Origin: Gammaproteobacteria bacterium
GTDB lineage: Bacteria; Pseudomonadota; Gammaproteobacteria; Chromatiales; Chromatiaceae
Direction: 5' to 3'
DNA length: 5,254 nucleotides
Assembly (NCBI GenBank): GCA_029287695.1
Contig: JARFQQ010000181.1
Span: 1 to 5,254 of the forward strand
The translations under genes and the position numbers were made by a program. The notes below the pieces were generated by a model. That model ran no database searches. It saw only the letters and a list, made by a program, of their open reading frames with translations, and was not told the DNA's origin. Of this stretch, positions 1-5,060 are shown piece by piece. Positions within the stretch are counted from its first letter, which is position 1, and every line of letters begins with the position of its first letter.

Positions 1-839
1 TTACACGCATTCTGGGCGGAGTTGTCGTTATTTATATTGCCTATCTGGTGGGACACCTGCTGGGCTATTTTGTGAAACGGCGTTTCGGGCGTCGTCGCGA
101 GCATGACGGAAAACAGCTGGTGACAGAGACCTACCGTTCACGGCTTATCGGACTGCTCGTCAATGTCCTTGTCTCGGTTGTCGTCCTCATCGCCATCATC
201 CGTATTATGGGTTTCGACAGCCTTCTCGAGGCTGGCGGTGTCATCGGCTTCATCGGTGTCTTGCTGGCCTTGACCCAGGGTGCCTGGGCACCGGATATCA
301 TCAGCGGCCTGGTCATCCTCAATGGTGAAATTGTCGAGGAGGGTGACATGATCGAGTTCGAGGACAGCAACGGTAAAAGGATCCTTGGCACGATCTACAG
401 GACCAAGGTGTTTCATACCGAAATTCTCGACCCGGTGAACAACCACCGCATTATGCTCCAGAACTCCAGCTTGCGCGGAATGACCATACACAACTTCTCG
501 AGATTTGCCTCGGCCAGGGGGTTGCGCGAGGCGATCAGTTTCAAAATCGGTTATGACGTGCCGGCTTCCCGGGTCCGGGAGATGATCGCGGATGCTTTCC
601 TTCAGTTGCAGCAGTCGGGAGTTCGCAGCCTCGAGTATCAGCATGAACCGCAGGTTCGCGTGACGAAGGCCGGTGACTATGCCATCGAATGGACGCTCTA
701 TTACTACACCAAGGATTTGCGGAACCTGCTGCAGACGCGCCAGGAGGTGAATCTTGCCGTGATCGAGTCGGCCGCGAAACAGGCGATCAGCCTGGCAACT
801 CCTGTTATTCTGCATTCACAAAATAGCGTAACATCATGA
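1..839 (+). CDS. MscS-family mechanosensitive ion channel, 5'-truncated by window edge
   Basis: This is the C-terminal part (278 residues visible, reading frame from base 3) of an inner-membrane channel of the MscS family, which opens under membrane tension and releases solutes during osmotic downshock. Visible residues 3-23 form one membrane segment, followed by a basic loop (KRRFGRRR). Residues 47-69 form a second segment. Residues 76-105 (GGVIGFIGVLLALTQGAW...) correspond to the pore-lining TM3. After this comes the MscS beta domain: EEGDMIEFED, a GTI..T turn, and the typical NNHRIMLQNSSLRGMTIHNFSR stretch in two parts around residues 138-158. An alpha/beta C-terminal domain follows and ends at TGA 837-839. 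The frame is open to the left edge, so the GTG at 48 lies inside a membrane helix and is not the true start. The pore helix has more bulky residues than E. coli MscS. The family call is firm; the exact subfamily and ion preference are not. Confidence 0.88.
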   Translation, partial: TRILGGVVVIYIAYLVGHLLGYFVKRRFGRRREHDGKQLVTETYRSRLIGLLVNVLVSVVVLIAIIRIMGFDSLLEAGGVIGFIGVLLALTQGAWAPDIISGLVILNGEIVEEGDMIEFEDSNGKRILGTIYRTKVFHTEILDPVNNHRIMLQNSSLRGMTIHNFSRFASARGLREAISFKIGYDVPASRVREMIADAFLQLQQSGVRSLEYQHEPQVRVTKAGDYAIEWTLYYYTKDLRNLLQTRQEVNLAVIESAAKQAISLATPVILHSQNSVTS

Positions 840-951
840 GTTACAAACTATTATGTCTTGCAAAGCTCGTACTTCATTGATTACCTGAGGTTTTTTTGAA
901 AAAAATCTCTTTCCGCAGAACTTTTCCCCAACCCTCTGGTCATATTAAATA

Positions 952-984
952 CTGAAGAACTGAATGATGAGTTCGGCTCTTCGG
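952..984 (+). other. Stem-loop in the mscS 3' region, possible part of a small RNA
   Basis: CTGAAGA (952-958) pairs with TCTTCGG (978-984) over seven positions, one of them G-T. The stem continues as ACT (959-961) with AGT (970-972) across a five-base bulge at 973-977. An alternative stem pairs GAACT (957-961) with AGTTC (970-974). No T run follows, so it is not a terminator. It sits 29 bases before the terminator stem at 1013. Whether it is a processed 3' end, a small RNA domain or chance pairing cannot be told from the sequence; no clear promoter lies in front of it. Confidence 0.3.
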
Positions 985-1012
985 TAAAGTGACTCCCCTT
1001 TGACTCAGTTGA

Positions 1013-1044
1013 CCAGCGTTCCTGACGGCACGCTGGTTTTTTTT
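1013..1044 (+). terminator. Rho-independent terminator downstream of the mscS-like gene
   Basis: A perfect seven-base-pair stem, CCAGCGT (1013-1019) with ACGCTGG (1030-1036), encloses a ten-base loop and is followed at once by eight T (1037-1044). One more A-T pair (1012/1037) can extend it. The T run is only on the + side, so it acts on rightward transcription, 173 bases after the stop codon of the channel gene. It lies 58 bases before the amtB promoter element and so isolates amtB from upstream transcription. Confidence 0.85.
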
Positions 1045-1101
1045 GCCTGTTCCCCGGGACTCGCCCCGCTGCTGCCACCCGAGGTGCGCCGCAATTCCAA
1101 C

Positions 1102-1112
1102 TGCTATAGAAT
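1102..1112 (+). promoter_or_regulatory. Extended -10 promoter for amtB
   Basis: TGCTATAGAAT contains the TG-N motif directly before a good -10 hexamer (TATAGA, 1105-1110). No recognisable -35 lies at 1082-1087 (AGGTGC), which is tolerated at extended -10 promoters. A start near 1117 would give a leader of about 44 bases. The ribosome site GGGGAG (1150-1155) is five bases before the amtB ATG. I found no sigma-54 -24/-12 element, although ammonium transporter genes of nitrogen-regulated operons often have one. Confidence 0.55.
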
Positions 1113-1160
1113 CCTGATCCGTTGTGAGAATGAAATAAAAACACGCTTCGGGGAGATCCA

Positions 1161-2456
1161 ATGCATTCATCAATCAAGAACCTGCTGCTGTGCACGCTGC
1201 TGCTGCCCGGTGCCGCTTTTGCCGAGGATGGCCTGAGTGGCTCCAACACGGCCTGGATCCTGACGTCCACCGCGCTCGTCCTCTTCATGACCCTGCCCGG
1301 ACTGGCACTCTTCTACGGCGGCCTCGTGCGTACCAAGAATGTCCTGTCGGTGCTGATGCAGTGCTTCGCGATCGGTGGCATTGTCACCATCCTCTGGCTT
1401 GTCGTCGGCTACAGCCTTGCCTTTGGCGAGGGCAATGCCTGGATCGGTGACTTCAGCAGGGTCTTCATGTCCGGCGTTGGCAAGGAGACGCTTTCCGGGG
1501 ACATTCCCGAAGCACTCTTCATGCTGTTCCAGATGACCTTTGCGATCATCACCCCGGCCCTCATCATCGGCGGCTTCGCCGAACGCATGAAGTTCTCGTC
1601 CATGGTGATTTTCAGCGCGCTCTGGCTGCTCGCCGTCTACGTGCCTGTCACGCACTGGGTCTGGGGAGGCGGCTGGCTCGGCGAAATGGGACTTTATGAC
1701 TTCGCCGGCGGAACCGTTGTTCATATTACCGCCGGTGTGGCCGCGCTTGTCGCGGCCCTCGTGCTGGGTCCACGCAGGGGCTTCGGCACCACGGCCATGC
1801 CCCCGCACAACATGACCATGACGGTCACGGGCGCCGGCATGCTGTGGGTTGGCTGGTTCGGTTTCAACGGTGGCAGCGCGCTCGCCGCGAACGGCGACGC
1901 CGCCATGGCGATGCTGGTGACGCATATCTCGGCAGCAACGGGCGCTATGACCTGGATGCTCATCGAGTGGATCAAGTACGGCAAGCCGAGCGTGCTTGGC
2001 GTCGTAACCGGTATGGTTGCCGGGCTCGGCACCATTACGCCCGCTTCCGGTTTCGTCGGTCCCGGCGGTGCGCTCATCATCGGTCTGCTTGCCGGCAGCA
2101 TCTGCTACTTTGCAACCATTACGCTGAAACAGAAGCTCAAAATCGATGATTCGCTCGATGTGTTCCCGGTGCACGGCGTCGGCGGCATACTGGGTACTTT
2201 CCTTGCCGGCGTCTTCTCGGCCACGAGCCTCGGCGTGTTCAGCGGTTTCGGTTTCGCAGACGGCATCGAGACCATGGGTGGACAGGTCAGCGTACAGCTG
2301 GTCGGTATCGCCGCGACGGTTCTCTTCACGGCCGTCATGACCTGGGTGCTGCTGAAGGTGACATCCATCCTGACCTCGGGGCTGCGCGTCACGGAAGAGC
2401 AGGAGGTTCAGGGGCTCGACATTCACATGCACGAGGAGCGTGGCTACGATCTCTGA
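1161..2456 (+). CDS. amtB: Ammonium transporter AmtB
   Basis: This 431-residue inner-membrane protein of the Amt/Rh family forms trimers and conducts ammonium into the cell. Residues 1-21 look like a cleavable signal peptide (LLLCTLLLPGAAFA, cut after AFA), as in E. coli AmtB. The family signature DFAGGTVVHITAGVAAL starts at residue 180. With a uniform offset of 20 from mature E. coli numbering, all functional residues are present: periplasmic gate F127 and F235, binding-site W168 and S239, D180, and the pore twin histidines H188 and H338 (in FPVHGVGG). About eleven membrane helices follow the signal. The cytoplasmic tail GLRVTEEQEVQGLDIHMHEE is of the kind that contacts the PII protein GlnK, so blocking by GlnK is likely, but no glnK gene is adjacent in this window. 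The ATG at 1161 is supported by GGGGAG five bases upstream and by the intact signal peptide. No terminator is visible after the stop. Confidence 0.96.
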   Translation: MHSSIKNLLLCTLLLPGAAFAEDGLSGSNTAWILTSTALVLFMTLPGLALFYGGLVRTKNVLSVLMQCFAIGGIVTILWLVVGYSLAFGEGNAWIGDFSRVFMSGVGKETLSGDIPEALFMLFQMTFAIITPALIIGGFAERMKFSSMVIFSALWLLAVYVPVTHWVWGGGWLGEMGLYDFAGGTVVHITAGVAALVAALVLGPRRGFGTTAMPPHNMTMTVTGAGMLWVGWFGFNGGSALAANGDAAMAMLVTHISAATGAMTWMLIEWIKYGKPSVLGVVTGMVAGLGTITPASGFVGPGGALIIGLLAGSICYFATITLKQKLKIDDSLDVFPVHGVGGILGTFLAGVFSATSLGVFSGFGFADGIETMGGQVSVQLVGIAATVLFTAVMTWVLLKVTSILTSGLRVTEEQEVQGLDIHMHEERGYDL

Positions 2457-2472
2457 TCGGGAGTAAGCTTGT

Positions 2473-2502
2473 AGCAGAGGCGACACAAGCACAGCAGAGG
2501 CG
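2473..2502 (+). repeat. 10-base direct repeat in the amtB-hydrolase gap
   Basis: AGCAGAGGCG occurs at 2473-2482 and again, unchanged, at 2493-2502, a 20-base period or about two turns of the helix. It lies in the 81-base gap between amtB and the hydrolase gene, 35 bases before the GTG start. Two same-face copies could be a protein binding site, but with no known match this is a guess. Confidence 0.4.
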
Positions 2503-2525
2503 GGATGGGTGATTCACTACCAGCC

Positions 2526-2530
2526 GGGAG
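2526..2530 (+). promoter_or_regulatory. Ribosome site fixing the GTG start of the hydrolase
   Basis: GGGAG lies seven bases before GTG 2538. An in-frame TAA at 2532-2534 excludes any earlier start, and the family N-terminus (FYGVRGS) begins within five residues of this codon, so the GTG is well supported. Confidence 0.75.
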
Positions 2531-2537
2531 TTAAGGC

Positions 2538-3374
2538 GTGAAGGCCACTTTTTACGGAGTCCGCGGATCCATTGCCACGCCGGGTATCGAAACCGTCAGG
2601 TACGGTGGGAATACCTCCTGCCTGCATGTCGAGCTCGATGACGGCAGTCAAGTCGTCATCGACGCCGGCACGGGGATTCGCAAACTCGGCGACAGGCTCG
2701 CAGACAGCGATGAGCCGCTCACGCTGCTCTTCAGTCACCACCACTGGGACCATATCCAGGGCCTGCCGTTTTTTCGTCCGATTTACGAGGAGGGCAGGCA
2801 GATCAGGCTGCTCTCGGCCTATCTCAAAAAGACCGAGGCGATGGCGGTTCTTGACCAGATGATCGATCCGCATTTCCCTGTCTCCGGTGAAAACCTGCAC
2901 GCAGATATCTCTGTGCTCGAACTGGATGCGCAGGGTGAAATCCGGATCGGTGATGCAGTGATCCGCACCTGCCCGACTAATCATCCGGGGGGCGGTGCGG
3001 CCTACCGTATCAACACGGCCTCCGGCAGCCTGGCCTACGTGACTGACAACGAGCTCTTCCCCCCCGGCAAGCCGGCAACCTCCTATGATGAGTGGAAAGC
3101 CTTTCTCGAGGGTGTTGACGTGCTCATCCATGATGCCATGTATACAACCGCAGAACTCGAGCGGGCGCGTGGCTGGGGGCATACCTCCATCGAGCAGGCC
3201 CTGCAGCTTGGCTGTGACTGTCATGCAGGACAACTTGTACTCTTTCACCATGATCCTTCGCGCACCGACGACCAGCTCGACGCGATTCTCGCAGAGAGCC
3301 GGCAACGGGTTGCCGACCAGGGTTGTCGCTGCAGGGTCTCTCTTGCGCAAGAGGGTGAGACCCTCGTTTTCTGA
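2538..3374 (+). CDS. Metallo-beta-lactamase-fold hydrolase (PhnP/COG1235-like)
   Basis: This is a 278-residue soluble metal-dependent hydrolase with no signal peptide or membrane segment. The N-terminus FYGVRGSIATPG followed by RYGGNTSCLHVE is typical of the PhnP-like (COG1235) branch. The metal site motif H-x-H-x-D-H is complete at residues 67-72 (SHHHWDHIQGLPFF). Further likely ligands are H149 (PTNHPGG), D170 (AYVTD) and H237/H238 (LFHHDP); D199 (IHDAMY) and H215 (WGHTS) are also conserved in type. PhnP itself is a cyclic phosphodiesterase of phosphonate breakdown, but no phn gene is near, so the substrate is unknown. It follows amtB by 81 bases without an intervening terminator and may be read through from it. 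The C-terminal end is unusual in that its last codons form a terminator-like hairpin (3333-3370). Fold assignment is firm; the reaction is not. Confidence 0.9.
   Translation: MKATFYGVRGSIATPGIETVRYGGNTSCLHVELDDGSQVVIDAGTGIRKLGDRLADSDEPLTLLFSHHHWDHIQGLPFFRPIYEEGRQIRLLSAYLKKTEAMAVLDQMIDPHFPVSGENLHADISVLELDAQGEIRIGDAVIRTCPTNHPGGGAAYRINTASGSLAYVTDNELFPPGKPATSYDEWKAFLEGVDVLIHDAMYTTAELERARGWGHTSIEQALQLGCDCHAGQLVLFHHDPSRTDDQLDAILAESRQRVADQGCRCRVSLAQEGETLVF
3333..3370 (+). terminator. Terminator-like hairpin inside the last hydrolase codons
   Basis: AGGGTCTC (3333-3340) pairs perfectly with GAGACCCT (3357-3364), and between them TCTTGCGCAAGA (3341-3352) is itself a palindrome that can form an inner stem. 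A competing short hairpin pairs GAGGGT (3351-3356) with ACCCTC (3360-3365). Both forms end just before GTTTTCT. The T run is short (four, then CT), so strength is uncertain. The hairpin ends two bases before the hydrolase stop codon TGA (3372-3374), so the whole element is translated. Confidence 0.5.
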
Positions 3375-3410
3375 TACTGCCTCTCGCAATGGAGACGCTG
3401 GAGGCGGCGC

Positions 3411-3439
3411 TTGTGCTGCGTCCCCTTGCCGGGTAAAAC
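3411..3439 (+). promoter_or_regulatory. Weak candidate promoter for pncC
   Basis: TTGTGC (3411-3416) and TAAAAC (3434-3439) are 17 bases apart. They match the -35 and -10 consensus at three and four of six positions. Transcription would start about seven bases after the -10, at or beside the pncC ATG (3446), which has no clear ribosome site. Such partial matches occur often by chance, so this is tentative. Confidence 0.3.
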
Positions 3440-3445
3440 TGTGCC

Positions 3446-3937
3446 ATGGATGAAAACAGGCTCAGGCAACTTGCCGACAGGCTTTCGCATGAGTGTCTTG
3501 CGAAACAACACATGCTCATGACTGCCGAATCCTGCACGGGTGGCTGGGTCGCCAAGATCTGCACGGATCTGCCTGGTTCGAGCCGCTGGTTCGAGCAGGG
3601 GTTTGTCACCTACAGCAACAGGGCCAAGCAGAGGATGCTCGGTGTTTCCGCAGAGACATTGTCGGAGCATGGTGCGGTCAGCGAGGCGGTCGTCTGCCAG
3701 ATGACCGCCGGCGCTCTCGAGCATGGCAACGGCGATCTCGCGGTTGCCATCAGCGGCATTGCGGGCCCCGGCGGAGGAACCCCTCTCAAGCCCCCCGGCA
3801 CGGTCTGGATTGCCTGGCAGCAGGATGGCCGGGATGCAAACGCCCGCTGTTTTCACTTCAGCGGTGAGAGGGACGCGATCCGTTTCCGGGCCGTGGAGAC
3901 TGCACTCGAAGGGTTGATCGAGCTTGTCCGGGAGTAG
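3446..3937 (+). CDS. pncC: Nicotinamide-nucleotide amidohydrolase PncC (CinA C-terminal domain family)
   Basis: PncC is a cytoplasmic enzyme that converts nicotinamide mononucleotide to nicotinate mononucleotide and ammonia, returning NMN released by NAD-dependent DNA ligase to NAD synthesis. The 163 residues match the usual stand-alone gammaproteobacterial form, which lacks the CinA N-terminal domain. Family motifs are in order: TAESCTGG (26-33) with the active-site serine loop, [18 protein letters not shown] (44-61), GAVSE (76-80) and [11 protein letters not shown] (103-113). The next stretch reads LKPPGTV where relatives usually have EKPxGTV, a small departure. In-frame TAA at 3434-3436 leaves ATG 3446 as the first possible start, but no good ribosome site precedes it. 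The gene overlaps thpR by 14 bases. Neighbourhood with recA is common for this family in gammaproteobacteria, though here two genes lie between. Confidence 0.93.
   Translation: MDENRLRQLADRLSHECLAKQHMLMTAESCTGGWVAKICTDLPGSSRWFEQGFVTYSNRAKQRMLGVSAETLSEHGAVSEAVVCQMTAGALEHGNGDLAVAISGIAGPGGGTPLKPPGTVWIAWQQDGRDANARCFHFSGERDAIRFRAVETALEGLIELVRE
3909..3913 (+). promoter_or_regulatory. Ribosome site for the TTG start of thpR
   Basis: AAGGG lies ten bases before TTG 3924, within the end of pncC. An in-frame TGA at 3915-3917 rules out earlier starts, and the first later candidate (a GTG in PPAVV) would remove the first core strand. The TTG is therefore the best start. Confidence 0.6.
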
Positions 3938-4475
3938 ACGCCTCTTTTTCGGCATTTTTCCGCCGGCCGTGGTCAGAGAGCGGCTTGTTGCGTTACAGGA
4001 CGCATGGGTCCGCAGGGGCAGCAGGCATCATCCATACGACCTTCACATGACACTGGTCTTTATCGGGATGAGCGACCGGATGGTGTGCCTCGAGACCATG
4101 GCTTCAGAGATTCACCTGCCGTCATTCGCTATCCGCATCGACACCATCGACTACTGGCGCCGTCCGAAAGTGCTCCTGGCAGGTGCGAGCCAGGTGCCGG
4201 ATTCGCTCTCAACACTGGTCACTGTATTGAACGAGGGTGCGCGGGCGTGTGATTTCACGCCCGAGACGCGTCCCTACCGCCCGCACGTCACACTCTCCCG
4301 GCGGTCCATGCCGGTAGAGACCCTGCAAATCGAGCCAATCGACTGGCATGTCGACGAATTCTGTCTGGTCTGGTCGCGCGATGGCGTCGGCACACCGCGC
4401 TACCAGACGGTTGCGCGCTGGAAACTGGCAGCTGAAACGGACGATAATGAGGGGTCAAATCAGCCCCTGTCGTAA
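3924..4475 (+). CDS. thpR: RNA 2',3'-cyclic phosphodiesterase / 2'-5' RNA ligase family protein ThpR
   Basis: This is a 183-residue cytoplasmic protein of the 2H phosphoesterase superfamily. Members open 2',3'-cyclic phosphate ends of RNA and can join tRNA halves through a 2'-5' bond in vitro; the physiological role is unsettled. The N-terminus RLFFGIFPP (6-14) is typical of the family. Both catalytic H-x-T-x motifs are present: HMTL at 41-44 (followed by VFIG) and HVTL at 121-124 (preceded by RPYRP). The C-terminal YQTVARWKL strand is also family-like. Start is TTG, and the first 14 bases overlap the end of pncC, which suggests translational coupling and one transcript. The last residues ([15 protein letters not shown]) are a short polar tail. 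A G/C-rich hairpin at 4450-4468 spans this tail but has no T run. Confidence 0.9.
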   Translation: MSGSRRLFFGIFPPAVVRERLVALQDAWVRRGSRHHPYDLHMTLVFIGMSDRMVCLETMASEIHLPSFAIRIDTIDYWRRPKVLLAGASQVPDSLSTLVTVLNEGARACDFTPETRPYRPHVTLSRRSMPVETLQIEPIDWHVDEFCLVWSRDGVGTPRYQTVARWKLAAETDDNEGSNQPLS

Positions 4476-4529
4476 TCTGGCGGCGGGCGTTATCATCCAC
4501 TATCGTCATGACTGATCCGGAAAGACTGC

Positions 4530-4952
4530 ATGTATACTCTCGAAGAGCTTGAGCAACAGAACAGCGATATCGCCAACCTCTGCCAGGTGCTTCTGGTGCT
4601 CGTCAGGGAGCCCGAATTGCGCGGCAATCCCTACGTCTGCGACCTGGTTTCACGTTTCTACGACAAGGTCTGGATGCATCTGATGTTCGAGGACAAGAGT
4701 CTCTATACTGATCTGCTCGACAGCCCGGAACCGTCGGTTGTCGACCGCGTTACCGCATTCCACGACAGCGCCAGGGTACTGAAAAAGCGCTTTGGCTCGC
4801 ACATCAAGCAGTGGTGCCATATTGACGCGGACGAGGAGGATCATGCTGCTTTCAAGCAGGAGATGACAGAGGTCATCGGTGCCATCATGGAGCGTGTCGC
4901 TGCAGAAAACGAGACCATGATTCCGCTCGTACGGGCGCAGCAGCACCATTGA
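4530..4952 (+). CDS. Hemerythrin-like four-helix protein with incomplete iron site
   Basis: This 140-residue soluble protein is predicted to be nearly all helical, with four helices at about residues 3-25, 35-63, 68-95 and 103-136. Helix two carries MHLMFEDKSLYTDLL, the H-x3-E pattern (H50, E54) of hemerythrin-like domains, and helix four ends in AENETMIPLV, like the ENExLYPL of that family. Other histidines are H78, H91, H105 and a terminal pair. The first-helix histidine of classical di-iron hemerythrins is replaced (QQNSDI, N11) and the second-helix-three and helix-four histidines are not in their usual places, so oxygen or iron binding is uncertain. The segment FGSHIKQWC (88-96) looks like a family-specific motif. 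ATG 4530 has GGAAAG five bases upstream. It starts 54 bases after thpR and ends 108 bases before recA. Function is not known; a redox or stress-sensing role is only suggested by the fold. Confidence 0.7.
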   Translation: MYTLEELEQQNSDIANLCQVLLVLVREPELRGNPYVCDLVSRFYDKVWMHLMFEDKSLYTDLLDSPEPSVVDRVTAFHDSARVLKKRFGSHIKQWCHIDADEEDHAAFKQEMTEVIGAIMERVAAENETMIPLVRAQQHH

Positions 4953-4964
4953 CTGCCGGACAGC

Positions 4965-4976
4965 CGAAAATTTTCG
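4965..4976 (+). promoter_or_regulatory. AT-rich palindrome upstream of the recA promoter
   Basis: CGAAAATTTTCG is a perfect 12-base palindrome centred about 50 bases before the predicted recA start. Its A4T4 core lies where an UP element contacts the alpha subunit of RNA polymerase, so it may raise promoter strength. Flanking copies of GCCGGAC lie at 4955-4961 and 4976-4982. No T run follows the palindrome, so it is not a terminator for the preceding gene. Confidence 0.4.
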
Positions 4977-4984
4977 CCGGACTC

Positions 4985-5013
4985 ATGACTTGAGCCTGGT
5001 GCTGTGCCATAAT
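4985..5013 (+). promoter_or_regulatory. recA promoter (-35/-10)
   Basis: ATGACT (4985-4990) matches the -35 consensus at four of six positions, and CATAAT (5008-5013) matches the -10 at five of six, with 17 bases between. TGC directly before the -10 adds an extended -10 motif. The predicted start near 5020 gives a leader of about 41 bases, and the ribosome site GAGGGG (5047-5052) lies eight bases before the recA ATG. Confidence 0.7.
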
Positions 5014-5017
5014 AGAG
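5002..5017 (+). promoter_or_regulatory. Candidate LexA (SOS) box over the recA -10
   Basis: CTGTGCCATAATAGAG fits the gammaproteobacterial LexA operator CTGT-N8-ACAG at seven of eight core positions, the second half reading AGAG. It covers the -10 hexamer, a normal place for LexA repression. The mismatch weakens the call, and a second candidate operator overlaps its end. Confidence 0.5.
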
Positions 5018-5033
5018 AACAAGTAGAGAACAA
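5013..5033 (+). repeat. Tandem 10-base repeat at the recA transcription start, possible operator
   Basis: TAGAGAACAA occurs twice (5013-5022 and 5024-5033) with a single G between, an 11-base period close to one helical turn. It contains GAAC-N7-GAAC (5017-5020 and 5028-5031). This is the reverse complement of GTTC-N7-GTTC, the direct-repeat LexA operator known from Alphaproteobacteria. It spans the predicted start point. The repeat is seen directly; its role as an operator is inference. Confidence 0.5.
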
Positions 5034-5060
5034 CCAATTCCGCACAGAGGGGAAAAACAG

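Larger units (their letters stand above)
840..1160 (+). other. Non-coding region between the mscS-like gene and amtB
   Basis: This 321-base stretch holds no convincing gene on either strand; the open frames crossing it have no family-like sequence and no good ribosome site. It is more AT-rich than its surroundings at its left end, with a T7-G-A7 tract at 891-905. It contains a stem-loop at 952-984, an intrinsic terminator at 1013-1044, and a promoter for amtB with its -10 at 1105-1110. The order terminator then promoter separates the channel gene and amtB into different transcription units. The part before the terminator is either the 3' untranslated region of the channel mRNA or a small RNA of its own. 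Confidence 0.7.

Noticed and set aside
890..905. T7-G-A7 tract as a terminator of the channel gene
   Set aside because: No GC stem precedes the T run; more likely a bent A-tract. The real terminator is at 1013-1044.
1000..1014. Two TTGAC copies as -35 elements
   Set aside because: No -10-like hexamer lies 16-18 bases downstream of either; the following bases are the terminator stem.
1026..1042. CGGCACG followed by four bases and TTTT, resembling the -24 half of a sigma-54 promoter for amtB
   Set aside because: The essential GC of the -12 element is replaced by TT, and these bases form the terminator stem and T run.
881..1288. Minus-strand open frames covering the mscS-amtB gap
   Set aside because: They run into amtB, have low-complexity content and cross the terminator; nothing supports translation.
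1170..2492. Long open frame on the minus strand opposite amtB (440 codons)
   Set aside because: It mirrors the amtB codons in GC-rich DNA, its product is rich in H, R, D and E with no family-like motif, and amtB itself is unmistakable.
2517..3389. Minus-strand open frame opposite the hydrolase gene (290 codons)
   Set aside because: Shadow of a well-conserved + strand gene; no recognisable domain.
3439..3447. CTGTGCCAT shared by the pncC start and the recA promoter, as a second LexA site
   Set aside because: At pncC the bases eight positions after CTGT read TGAA, not ACAG, so no operator is formed.
4450..4468. AGGGG/CCCCT hairpin at the end of thpR as a terminator
   Set aside because: Only five pairs with a nine-base loop and no T run after it.
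4508..4552. 14-codon upstream ORF overlapping the hemerythrin-like gene
   Set aside because: No ribosome site and random-looking peptide; probably chance.
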